Shown piece after piece: positions 40,569 to 49,823 of a stretch of DNA of 64,000 nucleotides. This DNA is from Kitasatospora sp. DSM 101779. GTDB lineage: Bacteria; Actinomycetota; Actinomycetes; Streptomycetales; Streptomycetaceae. Made by a program: the position numbers and the translations under genes. The notes under the pieces were generated by a model. It searched no databases. It was not told the origin of the DNA and was given only the letters and a program-made list of their open reading frames with translations. The stretch's first letter is position 1, and every line of letters begins with the position of its first letter. The DNA lies in assembly GCF_025655475.1 (NCBI RefSeq), contig NZ_JAHTIK010000001.1:7630167-7694166 (forward strand), given 5' to 3'.

Positions 40569-41522
40569 TCAGGGCAGCGGCTCGCCGCGCGCCGCCAGCC
40601 ACAGCTCGTACCACTCCTCGTGGCCGAGGTCCGGGTCACGGACGGCGGCATCCCGGCAGGCCCGGATGCGGCCCGGATCCGCCGTGCCGACCACCGGGAC
40701 GATCCGCGCCGGATGCCGCTGCAGCCACCACAGCACCACCGTCTCCGGCGTGGTGCCCTTCGCCTCCGCCAACTCGGCGACCAGCCGCGCCGTCCGCCGC
40801 TCCCGGTCCGTCCGCTGGCGGCCGGTGAAACGGCCCTGCGCGAGGGCGCCCCAGGCCTGCAGCCGGACACCGTTGCGGCGGCAGTACTCGACCGTCCCGA
40901 ACGGGAACCCGTTGCCGGCCGCCGCGGCCGTGTTGACCAGCACCCCGGCCTCCAGCCAGTCCCGCTGCGCCAGGCTCATCTCCAGCTGGTTCGCCACCAG
41001 GGGCACGTCCAGGTGCGCCTGCAGGTCCTCGATCTGCGCCGTGCCCATGTTGGACACGCCGAACGCCCGGACGAGGCCCTGCCGATGCAGCGACATCAGC
41101 GCCTCGGCGACCTCCGCCGGATCGGCCAGCGGGTCGGGACGGTGCAGCAGCAGTACGTCCAGGACATCGGTGCGCAGCCGGGTCAGGCTCTCCTCGACCC
41201 GCCGGACGATGCTGCTGCCGCGCAGGTCGTAGATGCCGGGCCGGTCGCCGTCGGCGAGCCGGATGCCGCACTTGGTCTGCAGGGTGATCCGCTCACGCAG
41301 GCCGGACGCACGGGAGAGCACCTCGCCGAAGACCGCCTCCGACTTGCCACGCCGGTAGATGTCCGCGTGGTCGAACACCGTGATGCCGGCGTCCAGCGCC
41401 GCCCCGACGGCCGCCTCCGCCGCGGCGACGTCCGCCGGACCGTACCCCTCGGAGTCCCAGTCACCGCCCAGCCCCATGCAGCCGTACAGCAGGCGCTCCC
41501 CGCCCGGGCGTGTCGTCGTCAT
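40569..41522 (-). CDS. Aldo/keto reductase
   Basis: The 317-aa product has the AKR catalytic tetrad: Asp51 and Tyr56 (FDHADIY), Lys84 (LQTKCG) and His127 (LLLHRPD). It also has the NADPH-binding C-terminal segment (VVGTADPGRI). The sequence resembles YdhF/AKR11-type bacterial oxidoreductases that reduce carbonyls with NADPH. ATG 41522 is the start. It is divergent from the DinB-like gene. Confidence 0.92.
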   Translation of the reverse strand: MTTTRPGGERLLYGCMGLGGDWDSEGYGPADVAAAEAAVGAALDAGITVFDHADIYRRGKSEAVFGEVLSRASGLRERITLQTKCGIRLADGDRPGIYDLRGSSIVRRVEESLTRLRTDVLDVLLLHRPDPLADPAEVAEALMSLHRQGLVRAFGVSNMGTAQIEDLQAHLDVPLVANQLEMSLAQRDWLEAGVLVNTAAAAGNGFPFGTVEYCRRNGVRLQAWGALAQGRFTGRQRTDRERRTARLVAELAEAKGTTPETVVLWWLQRHPARIVPVVGTADPGRIRACRDAAVRDPDLGHEEWYELWLAARGEPLP

Positions 41523-41650
41523 GCGGCCACCCTAGGCCACCTCCTTCGAGCTGCTCGCGGCCGGCGGTCGGGGCGGGGGCGCGTGGTGCGCGGCCGGGAC
41601 GAGCGCGAAAACCCGTCACCTCCGTGGGGTCCGCGTCGTAGGCTCGGCGC

Positions 41651-42319
41651 ATGTTCGATCATGATCATGCAGAACCGGCCGGTGACATGGCGCCCGTGAC
41701 GGCCGAGGACCTCGCCGAGGGCGTACGGCTCGTCGTCGCGCTGCTGCGCCGGCCCGTGGCACTCGCCGCGGACTGGGGGCGGCCCGCCGGGAGCCCGGGG
41801 TGGAGCTGCTGGGAGACGGCCGAGCACCTGGCCGACGACCTCTTCTCCTACGGCGCGCAGCTGGGCCCGCAGACGCCCCCGGCCGACACGCACGTGCCGT
41901 TCGTCTGGCGGCGGGAGGCACCGGGCAGGCCCGCCAACGTCATCTTCGCCGAGCGGGGGAGCGGTCCGCAGGGCATCGTCCAGGTGCTGGAGTCCTGCGG
42001 CGCGCTGCACGTGGCGATGGTGCGGACGGCGTCGCCGCAGGCCCGTGCCTTCCACGTGTTCGGGACGACGGATCCCGAGGGCTCCGCAGCCATGGGCCTG
42101 GTCGAGCTGTTCGCGCACGCCGAGGACCTGGCACAGGGGCTCGGGCTCGACTGGCGGGCCCCCGCGCCGGTCTGCGCCCGCGTGCTGACCCGCCTGTTCC
42201 CCGGCGCCCCGACCGACACCGACCCCTGGGCCACCCTGCTCTGGGCGACCGGCCGCGGCGAACTCCCGGGACGGCAGCGGCTCACCGAATGGCGCTGGGA
42301 CAGCACCCCGCGAACCTGA
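41651..42319 (+). CDS. DinB / mycothiol-dependent maleylpyruvate-isomerase-like protein
   Basis: The 222-aa product contains MAPVTAEDLAEGVRLVVALL, GWSCWETAEHLADDLFSYGA with a metal-ligand-like His, AMGLVELFAHAEDLAQGLGL with another, and a C-terminal WATLLWATGR. These His positions and the four-helix layout match the MDMPI N-terminal/DinB fold, which in actinobacteria often uses mycothiol. TAGGCT (41639-41644) ends six bases before ATG 41651, so it is probably leaderless. Substrate unknown. Confidence 0.72.
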   Translation: MFDHDHAEPAGDMAPVTAEDLAEGVRLVVALLRRPVALAADWGRPAGSPGWSCWETAEHLADDLFSYGAQLGPQTPPADTHVPFVWRREAPGRPANVIFAERGSGPQGIVQVLESCGALHVAMVRTASPQARAFHVFGTTDPEGSAAMGLVELFAHAEDLAQGLGLDWRAPAPVCARVLTRLFPGAPTDTDPWATLLWATGRGELPGRQRLTEWRWDSTPRT

Positions 42320-42359
42320 CCGGAGGGCGGCTCGCGGGGACATCGGCCGCCGGGAGCCG

Positions 42360-43298
42360 TCACGGTCCGGTGCGGGCGCGCAGGGCGGCGGTGAACCAGG
42401 TGAACACCGGGGCCAGGCCGGGTGGGACGGGCCAGCCGTTGACGACGGCCAGCAGGTGCCAGTACCGCTCCGTGCGGGGGTCGCCGGCGATCTCCAGGCG
42501 GTCCAGCAGCCAGTGCCGCAGTTCGCTGTCGTCGGGGCGATCGAACGTCCGCGCGTACCGGGCGGTGAGCCCGTCGACCACGGCGGCCGCCTCGGGCGAC
42601 TCCGGTGCGACGCCGGCGGCGAGCGAGCGGCCGACGGCTTCGCGGACGGCCTCGGTGAGCTCGTGGTGCAGGCCGGTGGCGTCGCCGCGGGCGCGCTCGG
42701 CCGCCTGGTACTCCGCCATGCGGCGGACGGCCGCGCGGAAGTCGCCGTCCCGCGTGAGTTCGGCCAGTTCGATCCAGGCGTCGACCTGGTCGGGTTCGGG
42801 GTCGTCCGGCAGCTCCGGCCCGGCCGAGCGCAGCATCTCGACGAAGTCGGCGTTGGCGTCCAGCCCGCCGAAGGTGGCGTCGATGAAATCGTCGATCAGG
42901 CTCCGGCGTTCGGCGTCGGAGAGTGTGGCGAGCTTGTGCATGAGTTCCGTCTCCTCGGGGGTCGAGCCCTTCTTGGCCACCGCGCGGAGCACCGCCCGGC
43001 GCAGCCGGAGGGTGCGGATCTGCACCTCCAGTGCGTCGGCGTGCGCGGCCGCGACCTCGGGCACCGAGACCTCCCGGTCCAGTACCCGCCGGATGACGGC
43101 GAGGTCCAGTCCCAGGTCGCGCAGGGTGCGGGCCAGGTCGAGGCGCGCGAGCGCACCGATGTCGTAGAGCCGGTAGCCGGCCGGGCTGCGGTCCGTCGGC
43201 GGCACGATCCCGGCGTCGGACCAGAACCGGATGGTCTTGACCGTCAACCCGGTGCGCCGGGCCAGGGCCCCGATCGTCAAGAGCGTGTCGCCGTCCAT
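42360..43298 (-). CDS. MerR-family transcriptional regulator
   Basis: The 312-aa product opens with LLTIGALARRTGLTVKTIRF and YRLYDIGALARLDLARTLRD, the MerR winged-helix, followed by the coiled-coil dimerisation helix (VQIRTLRLRRAVLRAVAKKG). A long helical C-terminal domain (RSLIDDFIDATFGGLDANAD onward, ~190 residues) could be the ligand sensor; it has no Cys-based metal site. No divergent partner with a MerR-type long-spacer promoter was found, so the target is unclear. Confidence 0.9.
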   Translation of the reverse strand: MDGDTLLTIGALARRTGLTVKTIRFWSDAGIVPPTDRSPAGYRLYDIGALARLDLARTLRDLGLDLAVIRRVLDREVSVPEVAAAHADALEVQIRTLRLRRAVLRAVAKKGSTPEETELMHKLATLSDAERRSLIDDFIDATFGGLDANADFVEMLRSAGPELPDDPEPDQVDAWIELAELTRDGDFRAAVRRMAEYQAAERARGDATGLHHELTEAVREAVGRSLAAGVAPESPEAAAVVDGLTARYARTFDRPDDSELRHWLLDRLEIAGDPRTERYWHLLAVVNGWPVPPGLAPVFTWFTAALRARTGP

Positions 43299-43512
43299 GC
43301 CCCCACCCTCGCGTCTCCCCCCACGGGAGACTCAAGTCCCGCCTCCCCGCGGCACATTCCCGTCCGTCGTGTCGGTCAGCGGCCATGACGGCCCCGCGCC
43401 GATGGGCTCGGTGGACCGGCGCCGCGCCGTGGTCCTCCTCACGGCCCCGCCGTTCGCCGGGCGGAGCGCCCCCGGCTGTCGGCCGCGGGCGCCGCCGCCG
43501 TCGGGGGTGACG

Positions 43513-44643
43513 TCAGGCGTGGTGGTGGAGGACGGCGTCCTTGAGGTTGCGCGTCTCGGGCGGCAGCGGCTTCGTCCGGGACAGCCGCACCGCGACACCG
43601 CGGGCCAGGTCGAAGGCGTCGACCGGGTCGGGGCGGTTCGCCCACGGGCCGGCGCCGCACCAGCGTCCGATCAGCCGGAACTGCTCCACGGAGGCCGCGT
43701 GCAGACCGGCCTTGCCCAGGTGGTCGGCGAGCAGGTGCCGCAGGGCGGGCAGGCGGGGATTGTCTGCAGGGACGGCCGCGAGGGCCGCCGCAACGGCCTT
43801 GAGCCGCCGCTTGCCGGCCCGGGTGCGGGGGAGGGCACGGAGGCCGCTGCGGCTCTCCAGCTCGGACAGCGCGTGCACGTAGATGCCGGCCAGCGGGCTG
43901 CCGACCGGGGCCTTGTCCATGGCCCGGCGGGCGAAGGCCATCATCTTCCGGTTCGTGCCGTACCACTTGGCGCACCAGTACTGCATGCCCTGCCAGTGCC
44001 CCTCGTAGTGGTACGGCGCGCGCGTGACCAGGCCGTCCCAGAGCGGTGCGAACCGGTCCGGCGTGTACTGGGCGCCGCGAGCCGCCAGCACCATGACCAC
44101 CCACGGCCCGGGGTTCTCCGGCGCCAGCAGCGCCGCCCGGTGCGCCGCCTCGATCGCGGCCGGCAGCAGTCGGCGGAACTCGGCCATCCGCGCGGCCGGG
44201 ACCTCGTGCGCGAAGCCGCTGCCGCGGATCGCCCACGCCCGGCTCACCATGTGCTTGGCCTCCAGGGTGGCGGCGTCGCAGCTGCCGGGGTCGGCGGCCC
44301 GCCACGCCGTCAGCCAGTCGTCGTCCTGCTCGGCGATCTCGGCGAGCAGCTCCAGCCTCGACCAGCGTTCGTCCCAGTCCTCGCCGGCCGCCTCGACGTG
44401 CGCGGCGGCCGGCCGCCAGTTGCCGCTCCAGGCGGCCTCGGCCAGCGACTGGACGGCCGCGCCGCGGTCCGCGGGCGCCGGCGGGCCGGCCCGGTGCGGG
44501 TCGAGCACGGCACGCGGGACCAGCCCGTAGGCGGCGGGATCGAAGACGGTGCGGGCCCATGCGGCGGCCCTGGAGGTGCGGTAGGGGCCCCGGAACCAGG
44601 TGATGAAGTAGGTCCCGGCGATGATGATCAGCAGCAGACTCAC
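43513..44643 (-). CDS. Membrane-anchored TPR-like hypothetical protein
   Basis: The 376-aa product has an N-terminal transmembrane helix (SLLLIIIAGTYFITWFRG). Helical-repeat text follows, such as WSRLELLAEIAEQDDDWLTA, IEAAHRAALLAPENPGPWVV, HWQGMQYWCAKWYGTNRKMM and VAAALAAVPADNPRLPALRH, typical of TPR-like solenoids. The soluble part is probably cytosolic. No catalytic motif. It is divergent from the flavin monooxygenase gene across a region with a 26-bp palindrome. Confidence 0.65.
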   Translation of the reverse strand: MSLLLIIIAGTYFITWFRGPYRTSRAAAWARTVFDPAAYGLVPRAVLDPHRAGPPAPADRGAAVQSLAEAAWSGNWRPAAAHVEAAGEDWDERWSRLELLAEIAEQDDDWLTAWRAADPGSCDAATLEAKHMVSRAWAIRGSGFAHEVPAARMAEFRRLLPAAIEAAHRAALLAPENPGPWVVMVLAARGAQYTPDRFAPLWDGLVTRAPYHYEGHWQGMQYWCAKWYGTNRKMMAFARRAMDKAPVGSPLAGIYVHALSELESRSGLRALPRTRAGKRRLKAVAAALAAVPADNPRLPALRHLLADHLGKAGLHAASVEQFRLIGRWCGAGPWANRPDPVDAFDLARGVAVRLSRTKPLPPETRNLKDAVLHHHA

Positions 44644-44723
44644 GGCGGAGGATCATGGCAGGTCGCGAGAGCCGGGAGCAACGGGAAAAGGGCCCGCCGG
44701 CCCCCGGTCCGCCGCGCCCGAAC

Positions 44724-44749
44724 GGCCGGGCGGCCGCGGCCGCCCGGCC
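44724..44749. repeat. 26-bp perfect palindrome in a divergent intergenic region
   Basis: GGCCGGGCGGCCG (44724-44736) followed directly by its reverse complement to 44749. It lies between the starts of the TPR-like gene (44643, minus) and the flavin monooxygenase (44880, plus). It can form a cruciform or serve as an operator. Confidence 0.6.
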
Positions 44750-44879
44750 CACCCCGACGGCGTTCGGCCCTACGGCGGTTGTGGCGCCCGCCGACTGAGC
44801 AGGCTCAAAAGGGGACGACCGGCCGGTCGTCCACCACGAACCACCGTGCGGCGCGCCGCACCCGACCCGGAGGACCCCG

Positions 44880-45902
44880 GTGCCGCTTCCCTCGGAACCA
44901 CTGCGCAAACTCGGCTTCCTGACCATCGGCCTGTTCGACGAGGCCGACCCCGGACGCGGCCACGAGTCCACCCTGCAGCTCGTCGAACTCGGCGAACGGC
45001 TCGGCTTCGACAGCGCCTGGCTGCGCCACCGGCACCTCCAGTTCGGCATCTCGTCCCCGGTGGCGGTGCTGGCCGCGGCCTCGCAGCGGACGAGGCGCAT
45101 CGAGCTCGGCACCGCGGTCATACCGCTCGGCTGGGAGAACCCGCTGCGCCTGGCGGAGGACCTCGCGACCGTCGACGTCCTCTCCGGCGGCCGTCTCAAC
45201 CCGGGTGTCAGCGTCGGCCCGCCGATGCACTTCGAGCGGGTGCGCGAAGCCCTGTACCCCGACACCGCCGACGCGGAGGACTTCGGGTTCGCCCGGGTGC
45301 GCCGTCTGCTCGACCTGGTCGGCGGCAAGCCCGCCAGTGACTTCCGCGGCACCGAGGGCATCGAGGCGTTCTCGGACCGGGTCCAGCCGCACTCGCCGGG
45401 CCTGGCCGCCCGCATGTGGTACGGCGCCGGCAGTCTGGGCTCGGCCCGGCAGGCTGCCGAGAACGGGATGAACCTGCTGGTCAGCAGTGTGGTGAAGGCC
45501 GAGGAGAGCGAGGACTTCGGTGCCGTGCAGCTCTCCCACGTGCGGGCGTTCCGGGAACGCCACCCCGACGGCGCCCGCGCCCGGGTCTCGCAGGGGCTGG
45601 TGGTGATCCCCACCGACAGCGCCACCCCCGCCCAGCGCGCCAGGTACCTGGAGTACGCCCGCGCCCGGCTGCCGCGCACCACCGCCCCGCAGGGCCCGGC
45701 CCGCCTGCTCTTCGCGCCCGACCTGGTCGGCAGCTCGCAGGAGATCGCGGAGCGGCTCCACGAGCACCCCGCCTTCCGAGAGATCGACGAGGTGGCCTTC
45801 GCGCTGCCGTTCACCTTCGAGCACGAGGACTACGTGCAGATCCTCACCGACATCGCCACCGCCCTCGGCCCGGCGCTGGGTTGGCGTCCCGCCTCCACCT
45901 GA
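44880..45902 (+). CDS. LLM-class flavin-dependent oxidoreductase
   Basis: The 340-aa product has the luciferase-like fold: LGFLTIGLFDEADPGRGHES, RLGFDSAWLRHRHLQFGISS, IELGTAVIPLGWENPLRLAE and VDVLSGGRLNPGVSVGPPMH. These bind F420 or FMN near strands 3-4. The C-terminal FALPFTFEHEDYVQILTDIA is typical. It probably oxidises a small organic substrate with O2. GTG 44880 has GGAGG five bases upstream. It is monocistronic. Confidence 0.87.
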   Translation: MPLPSEPLRKLGFLTIGLFDEADPGRGHESTLQLVELGERLGFDSAWLRHRHLQFGISSPVAVLAAASQRTRRIELGTAVIPLGWENPLRLAEDLATVDVLSGGRLNPGVSVGPPMHFERVREALYPDTADAEDFGFARVRRLLDLVGGKPASDFRGTEGIEAFSDRVQPHSPGLAARMWYGAGSLGSARQAAENGMNLLVSSVVKAEESEDFGAVQLSHVRAFRERHPDGARARVSQGLVVIPTDSATPAQRARYLEYARARLPRTTAPQGPARLLFAPDLVGSSQEIAERLHEHPAFREIDEVAFALPFTFEHEDYVQILTDIATALGPALGWRPAST

Positions 45903-45921
45903 GCACGCGGGCGACGGTGGC

Positions 45922-47520
45922 TCAGCGCGCGGGCAGCCGTACGGGCGCGGAGGGCGGGCCCTCGCGTCCGGCCCGGTCCACGCAGGTGACGGCGAACCAG
46001 GGGCCGGCGGCGGCTGACGGTGGCCGGTACCGGTGGACGGTCAGGGCCGGCAGCAGCGCCACCAGCCGGGCCGGATCGGCCGGCGGGTTCGGGCCCGGTG
46101 GGGTGTCGTACGCGTAGACGGCGAACAGGAAGGGGTGGGGGCGGCCGGAGCGCGGCGCCGGGGTGATCTGCAGCTGCCGCCGGTCGGGGGAGGTGTGCAG
46201 GGCCGGTGCCGCGGGCGGCGTCGCGCCGGCCAGCCGTGGCAGCAGCGGGACCAGCGCGGGACGGCTCCAGTGGTCGGCCGCGAGCATGTGGATCGCGCCG
46301 ATCCGGTCGGTGTGAGCGCTGCGGGCGCTGAAGAAGACGTCCCCGCCGATCGATCCGACGGCTGCGTTGAGTGCGAGGTGGCGGGAGAGCTCGGCCGGGT
46401 CCTGCCAGGGCGCGGGCCGCCCCGGGGCACCGGGCCGGGAGGCGGACTGGCCGATCCACAGCTGGGTGCCGGTGCCCGCCACCTGGGCGGCCCACCAGCG
46501 CGCGAGGACGGCGTAGTCGGCGATCTCGAAGCCGATATGCCAGTACAGCTGCGGTGCGATGTAGTCGACCCAGCCCTTGCGCACCCACCCCCGGGAGTCG
46601 CAGTACTGCGCGTCGTAGGACTGCAGGGCGGTGGTCGCGGACCCGGCCGGGTCGGTGGACCGGTTGCGCCAGACCCCGAAGGGGCTGATCCCGTACACGG
46701 CGTCCGGCCGGGCCGCCCGCACCCGGTCGCGCAGCTGCCGGACGGTCAGGTCGATGTTGTCGCGCCGCCACGCGGCCCGGTCGCTGAAGCCGCGGCTCTC
46801 GGCGGCGAAGGCCTCGCCGTCGGGGAAGTCCCGGCCGTCGGGCGCAGGGTAGGGGTAGAAGTAGTCGTCGATGTGGACGCCGTCGACCTCGTAGCGGGTG
46901 ACGGCGTCCATGACGGCGTCCAGGACGAACTCCCGGACTTCGGCGAGCCCCGGGTCGTAGTACAGCTCGCCGTCGTAGGCGACCGCCCAGTGGGGGTTGC
47001 GGCGGGCCGGATGGTCGGGCACCAGTCGGCCGGGATCGGCGTGGATCGCGATCCGGAACGGATTGAACCAGGCGTGGAAGGCGAGGCCGCGCTCGTGCGC
47101 GGCGCGGATCGCGAACGCCAGCGGGTCCCAGCCCGGATCGCGCCCCTGAGCACCGGTCAGCCACTGCGACCAGGGCTCGAACCGGGACGGCCAGAGCGCA
47201 TCGGCGGTCGGGCGGACCTGGACGAACACCGCGTTGAAGCCCGTCGCCACCGCCGCGTCGAGCATCGCCGTGAAGTCGGCCCGCATCTGCTCGGGGCCGA
47301 GCCGTCGCCGGTCCGGCCAGTCCGTGTGGTTGAGGCAGGCGATCCACAGGCCGCGCATCTGCCGCTTCACCGGGGGCGGCGCGACCGACTCGGCCGGCAG
47401 TGTCCCGGGGGGACCGTCCTCGTGGCGGGCCGGGGGAGCGGCGGCACCTGTGCAGACCGCTGCTGCCAGTGCGGCCAGGACCTCCCGGCGGCGGGGAGGC
47501 CGCGGCCCGGGCGCCGTCAT
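45922..47520 (-). CDS. Secreted GHL10-type (DUF187) family 10 glycosylhydrolase
   Basis: The 532-aa product has a twin-arginine-like signal (RPPRRREVLAALAAAVCTGA). The catalytic region starts with RGLWIACLNHTDWPD. It includes GFNAVFVQVRPTADALWPSR, HAWFNPFRIA, VDGVHIDDYFYPYP (acidic triplet) and YIAPQLYWHIGF. This is the GHL10/DUF187 superfamily of glycoside hydrolase-like proteins. A fibronectin-like tail follows (GPWFAVTCVDRAGREGPPSA). It is likely active on cell-wall or extracellular glycans. ATG 47520 is chosen because it directly precedes the signal. It has its own promoter. Confidence 0.85.
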   Translation of the reverse strand: MTAPGPRPPRRREVLAALAAAVCTGAAAPPARHEDGPPGTLPAESVAPPPVKRQMRGLWIACLNHTDWPDRRRLGPEQMRADFTAMLDAAVATGFNAVFVQVRPTADALWPSRFEPWSQWLTGAQGRDPGWDPLAFAIRAAHERGLAFHAWFNPFRIAIHADPGRLVPDHPARRNPHWAVAYDGELYYDPGLAEVREFVLDAVMDAVTRYEVDGVHIDDYFYPYPAPDGRDFPDGEAFAAESRGFSDRAAWRRDNIDLTVRQLRDRVRAARPDAVYGISPFGVWRNRSTDPAGSATTALQSYDAQYCDSRGWVRKGWVDYIAPQLYWHIGFEIADYAVLARWWAAQVAGTGTQLWIGQSASRPGAPGRPAPWQDPAELSRHLALNAAVGSIGGDVFFSARSAHTDRIGAIHMLAADHWSRPALVPLLPRLAGATPPAAPALHTSPDRRQLQITPAPRSGRPHPFLFAVYAYDTPPGPNPPADPARLVALLPALTVHRYRPPSAAAGPWFAVTCVDRAGREGPPSAPVRLPAR

Positions 47521-47962
47521 CGGGTGCCGGCCGGCGACAGGGGCCGGCCCGCCCCTGGAGGGGCCGCGAGGCGGGCCGCGGTGACGGGCACCGCCGCCGA
47601 CCTGCGTGCGGCGGCCGGGGCGCAGCGGGTGCGGTGCAAGGGGTTCCTCCTCGGTCGGGAGGACCGTCCCCCGCACGGGCCGCTGCGACGGGGACGGCGC
47701 CGGCCCGTCCCCCGAACGGGAGACCGGATGCCGCCGAATGCAGGGCAGGTGCCCTTCGCGCCGCCGGTGGGTCAGTGGACCGGGAGGAGCAGGTCGATCC
47801 CCTGAGGACCGGTTCGGTCACCTGCGCGGGGTACGGCGCCTCGACGGCGTGACCCGGGTGCACTGCGGACGACGACCGCCGCCGGCAGCGGTCGTACCCG
47901 GCGGGCCGGCCCGGTCACCGCCGCCTCACGGCGGCCGGTCGACCGGCCGCGGGAACGCGAGA
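47521..47962. other. Gap with no convincing gene
   Basis: These ~440 bases precede the glycosylhydrolase start. The open frames on both strands are Arg/Pro-rich with no recognised domain. The stretch must hold the glycosylhydrolase promoter, but no -10/-35 pair was secure. Confidence 0.4.
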
Positions 47963-47991
47963 CGGCGGCACGGTCCAGGACCGTGCCGCCG
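47963..47991 (-). terminator. Hairpin after the M4 protease gene
   Basis: CGGCGGCACGGT (47963-47974) pairs with ACCGTGCCGCCG (47980-47991) around CCAGG, 16 bases beyond the protease stop codon at 48008. Confidence 0.78.
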
Positions 47992-48007
47992 CACCGGAGT
48001 TGCCGGG

Positions 48008-49609
48008 TCAGGCGACGCTGACCGCGCTCCAGGCCGCCGCGACCGCGTTGTACTCGGCGCTGCCGGAGCCGTACAGGTCCTTGGCCGCGTTCAGGGACGC
48101 CGTGCGGGCGCCCTTGTAGTCGGTGGTGGACGTCATGTAGACGGTCAGCGCCCGGTACCAGATCTTGGCGACCTTCTGGTTGCCGATGCCGGTCACCGTG
48201 GAGCCGTTGCAGGTCGGGCTGTTGTAGGTGACACCGTTGATCGTCCGGCTGCCGCTGCCCTCACTGGCGAGGAAGAACCAGTGGTTGCCCACGCCGGAGG
48301 AGTTGTGCACGTCCAGCTGGCCCACCTTCTTGCTCCAGCAGTCGGCCGAACGGCCGTCCAGCGAGGGCTTGTCGAAGCGGCGCAGCCACGGCGGGGTCGA
48401 CTGGTCGCTGAACAGGTAGTCGGGGGTGTCGATGCTGTTGTTGGCGTACCACTCGACCATGGTGCCGAAGATGTCGCTGGTCGACTCGTTGAGGCCGCCG
48501 GACTCGCCGCTGTAGCGGAGGTTGGCGGTGGCGCTGGTGACGCCGTGGGTCATCTCGTGGCCCATGGTGTCGAGGTCGACCTGCTCCGGGTCGGTGGTGC
48601 CGTCGCCGTCGCCGGTCATCATGCAGAAGCAGCTGTCGGACCACTGGGCGTTGTCCCACTTGGTGCCGACGTGCACGAAGACGGTGGCGCCCTTGCCGTC
48701 GTTCTTGATGCCGTTACGGCCGAAGGTGTTCTTGTAGTAGTCGTACGTCCAGGCGGTGTTGGCGTGGGCGTCGACGGCGGCGGTGGCGCGGTCGGTGGAG
48801 AACTTCCGGCCGTCGCCCCAGATGTTGTCGGCATCGGTGTACAGCGTGCCGGAGCTTGCGTTCAGGCTGCTCGCGGAGACGTTGCGGGCGTCCTTGGTGA
48901 TGGTGCCGCGGGTCGGGTCGATCAGCGCGTACAGGCCGGTGGACTGCAGCGTGGTGTCGATCGTGACGGTGCCGGTGTACTCCGAGCGGCCGGTGCCGGA
49001 GGCCTCGTGCTCGGAGTCGAACTGCTCGATCTCGGCACCGGTCGTGGCGTCGGTGACGACGATCCGGCCGGAGGGCTGGCCCTGCTTGCCGAGGCCGCTC
49101 ACCGTGGTCTGCCAGGCCAGACGTGCCGTGCCGTCGGCGGCCCAGACGACCAGTTGGGGCTGGGAGGTGGCGGACGAGATGCCGGGTGCGGCGGCCAGCG
49201 CCTTCGCGGCGGTGGTCTGTGCGGGGACCTTGGGGACGGTGGTGCGGACGGCGGGGCTGTGGCCCTTCGCCCGGGTCGAGTCCGTGAGTCTGCCGCGGGC
49301 GTCCTGATGCACCACCAGGTCACCACCGATCACCGGCAGGCCCTGGTAGGTGCGGTCGAAGCGGACGTGCTGGGTGCCGTCGGGGTCGATCAGGACGTCC
49401 TTGACCAGGAGGTCCTGCCCGGCGCCGAAGCCGAACAGTTCGGCGTTGCGGGCGACGTTGGCCTTGGCCTTGGCGATCGCGGTGTCCCGGCCGGGGCCGG
49501 CGGTGGCGGAGGTGGTGGAGATCTGGACGCCTGCGGCGACAAGGGCGGCGGTTGCCGCGAGGGCGCCGGCCGTGAGGGTGCGCCGGCGCGAAGAGGAGGT
49601 GGGGCCCAC
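48008..49609 (-). CDS. Secreted M4-family metalloprotease (thermolysin-like)
   Basis: The 533-aa preproprotein begins with VGPTSSSRRRTLTAGALAAT, a secretion signal. An FTP-like/PepSY propeptide follows (AIAKAKANVARNAELFGFG onward, HVRFDRTYQGLPVIGGDLVV). The catalytic domain has the zinc site His351-Glu352-x-x-His355 (HEMTHG) and Glu375 (NESTSDIFG), plus the C-terminal helical subdomain (VAKIWYRALTVYMTSTTDYK). GTG 49609 is chosen for GGAG six bases upstream and the start of the signal peptide. Upstream sequence is unusually A/T-rich. It acts outside the cell. Confidence 0.93.
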   Translation of the reverse strand: MGPTSSSRRRTLTAGALAATAALVAAGVQISTTSATAGPGRDTAIAKAKANVARNAELFGFGAGQDLLVKDVLIDPDGTQHVRFDRTYQGLPVIGGDLVVHQDARGRLTDSTRAKGHSPAVRTTVPKVPAQTTAAKALAAAPGISSATSQPQLVVWAADGTARLAWQTTVSGLGKQGQPSGRIVVTDATTGAEIEQFDSEHEASGTGRSEYTGTVTIDTTLQSTGLYALIDPTRGTITKDARNVSASSLNASSGTLYTDADNIWGDGRKFSTDRATAAVDAHANTAWTYDYYKNTFGRNGIKNDGKGATVFVHVGTKWDNAQWSDSCFCMMTGDGDGTTDPEQVDLDTMGHEMTHGVTSATANLRYSGESGGLNESTSDIFGTMVEWYANNSIDTPDYLFSDQSTPPWLRRFDKPSLDGRSADCWSKKVGQLDVHNSSGVGNHWFFLASEGSGSRTINGVTYNSPTCNGSTVTGIGNQKVAKIWYRALTVYMTSTTDYKGARTASLNAAKDLYGSGSAEYNAVAAAWSAVSVA

Positions 49610-49768
49610 TCTGTACTCCAGTCGGTAGCTGCTGGGTGCCGACTGAGAGCTTGGCCGTGAACAGACAAACAGTTCTACGAAACAGTATTGAATTTGACCA
49701 TTCCGTAGCCGAAGGCCTGATGAATTCCGATCGAATCCGACCGAAATGAACAAGGGTCAGCGCACGCG

Positions 49769-49803
49769 CAAGGGGCGCGTGGGATGTTCCCACGCGCCCC
49801 TTG
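49769..49803 (-). terminator. 16-bp perfect hairpin after the OYE gene
   Basis: CAAGGGGCGCGTGGGA (49769-49784) pairs with its complement at 49788-49803 around TGT. It lies 20 bases past the stop of the Old Yellow Enzyme gene (49824). Confidence 0.85.
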
Positions 49804-49823
49804 ATCGAGCGGATCGAGCGTGC

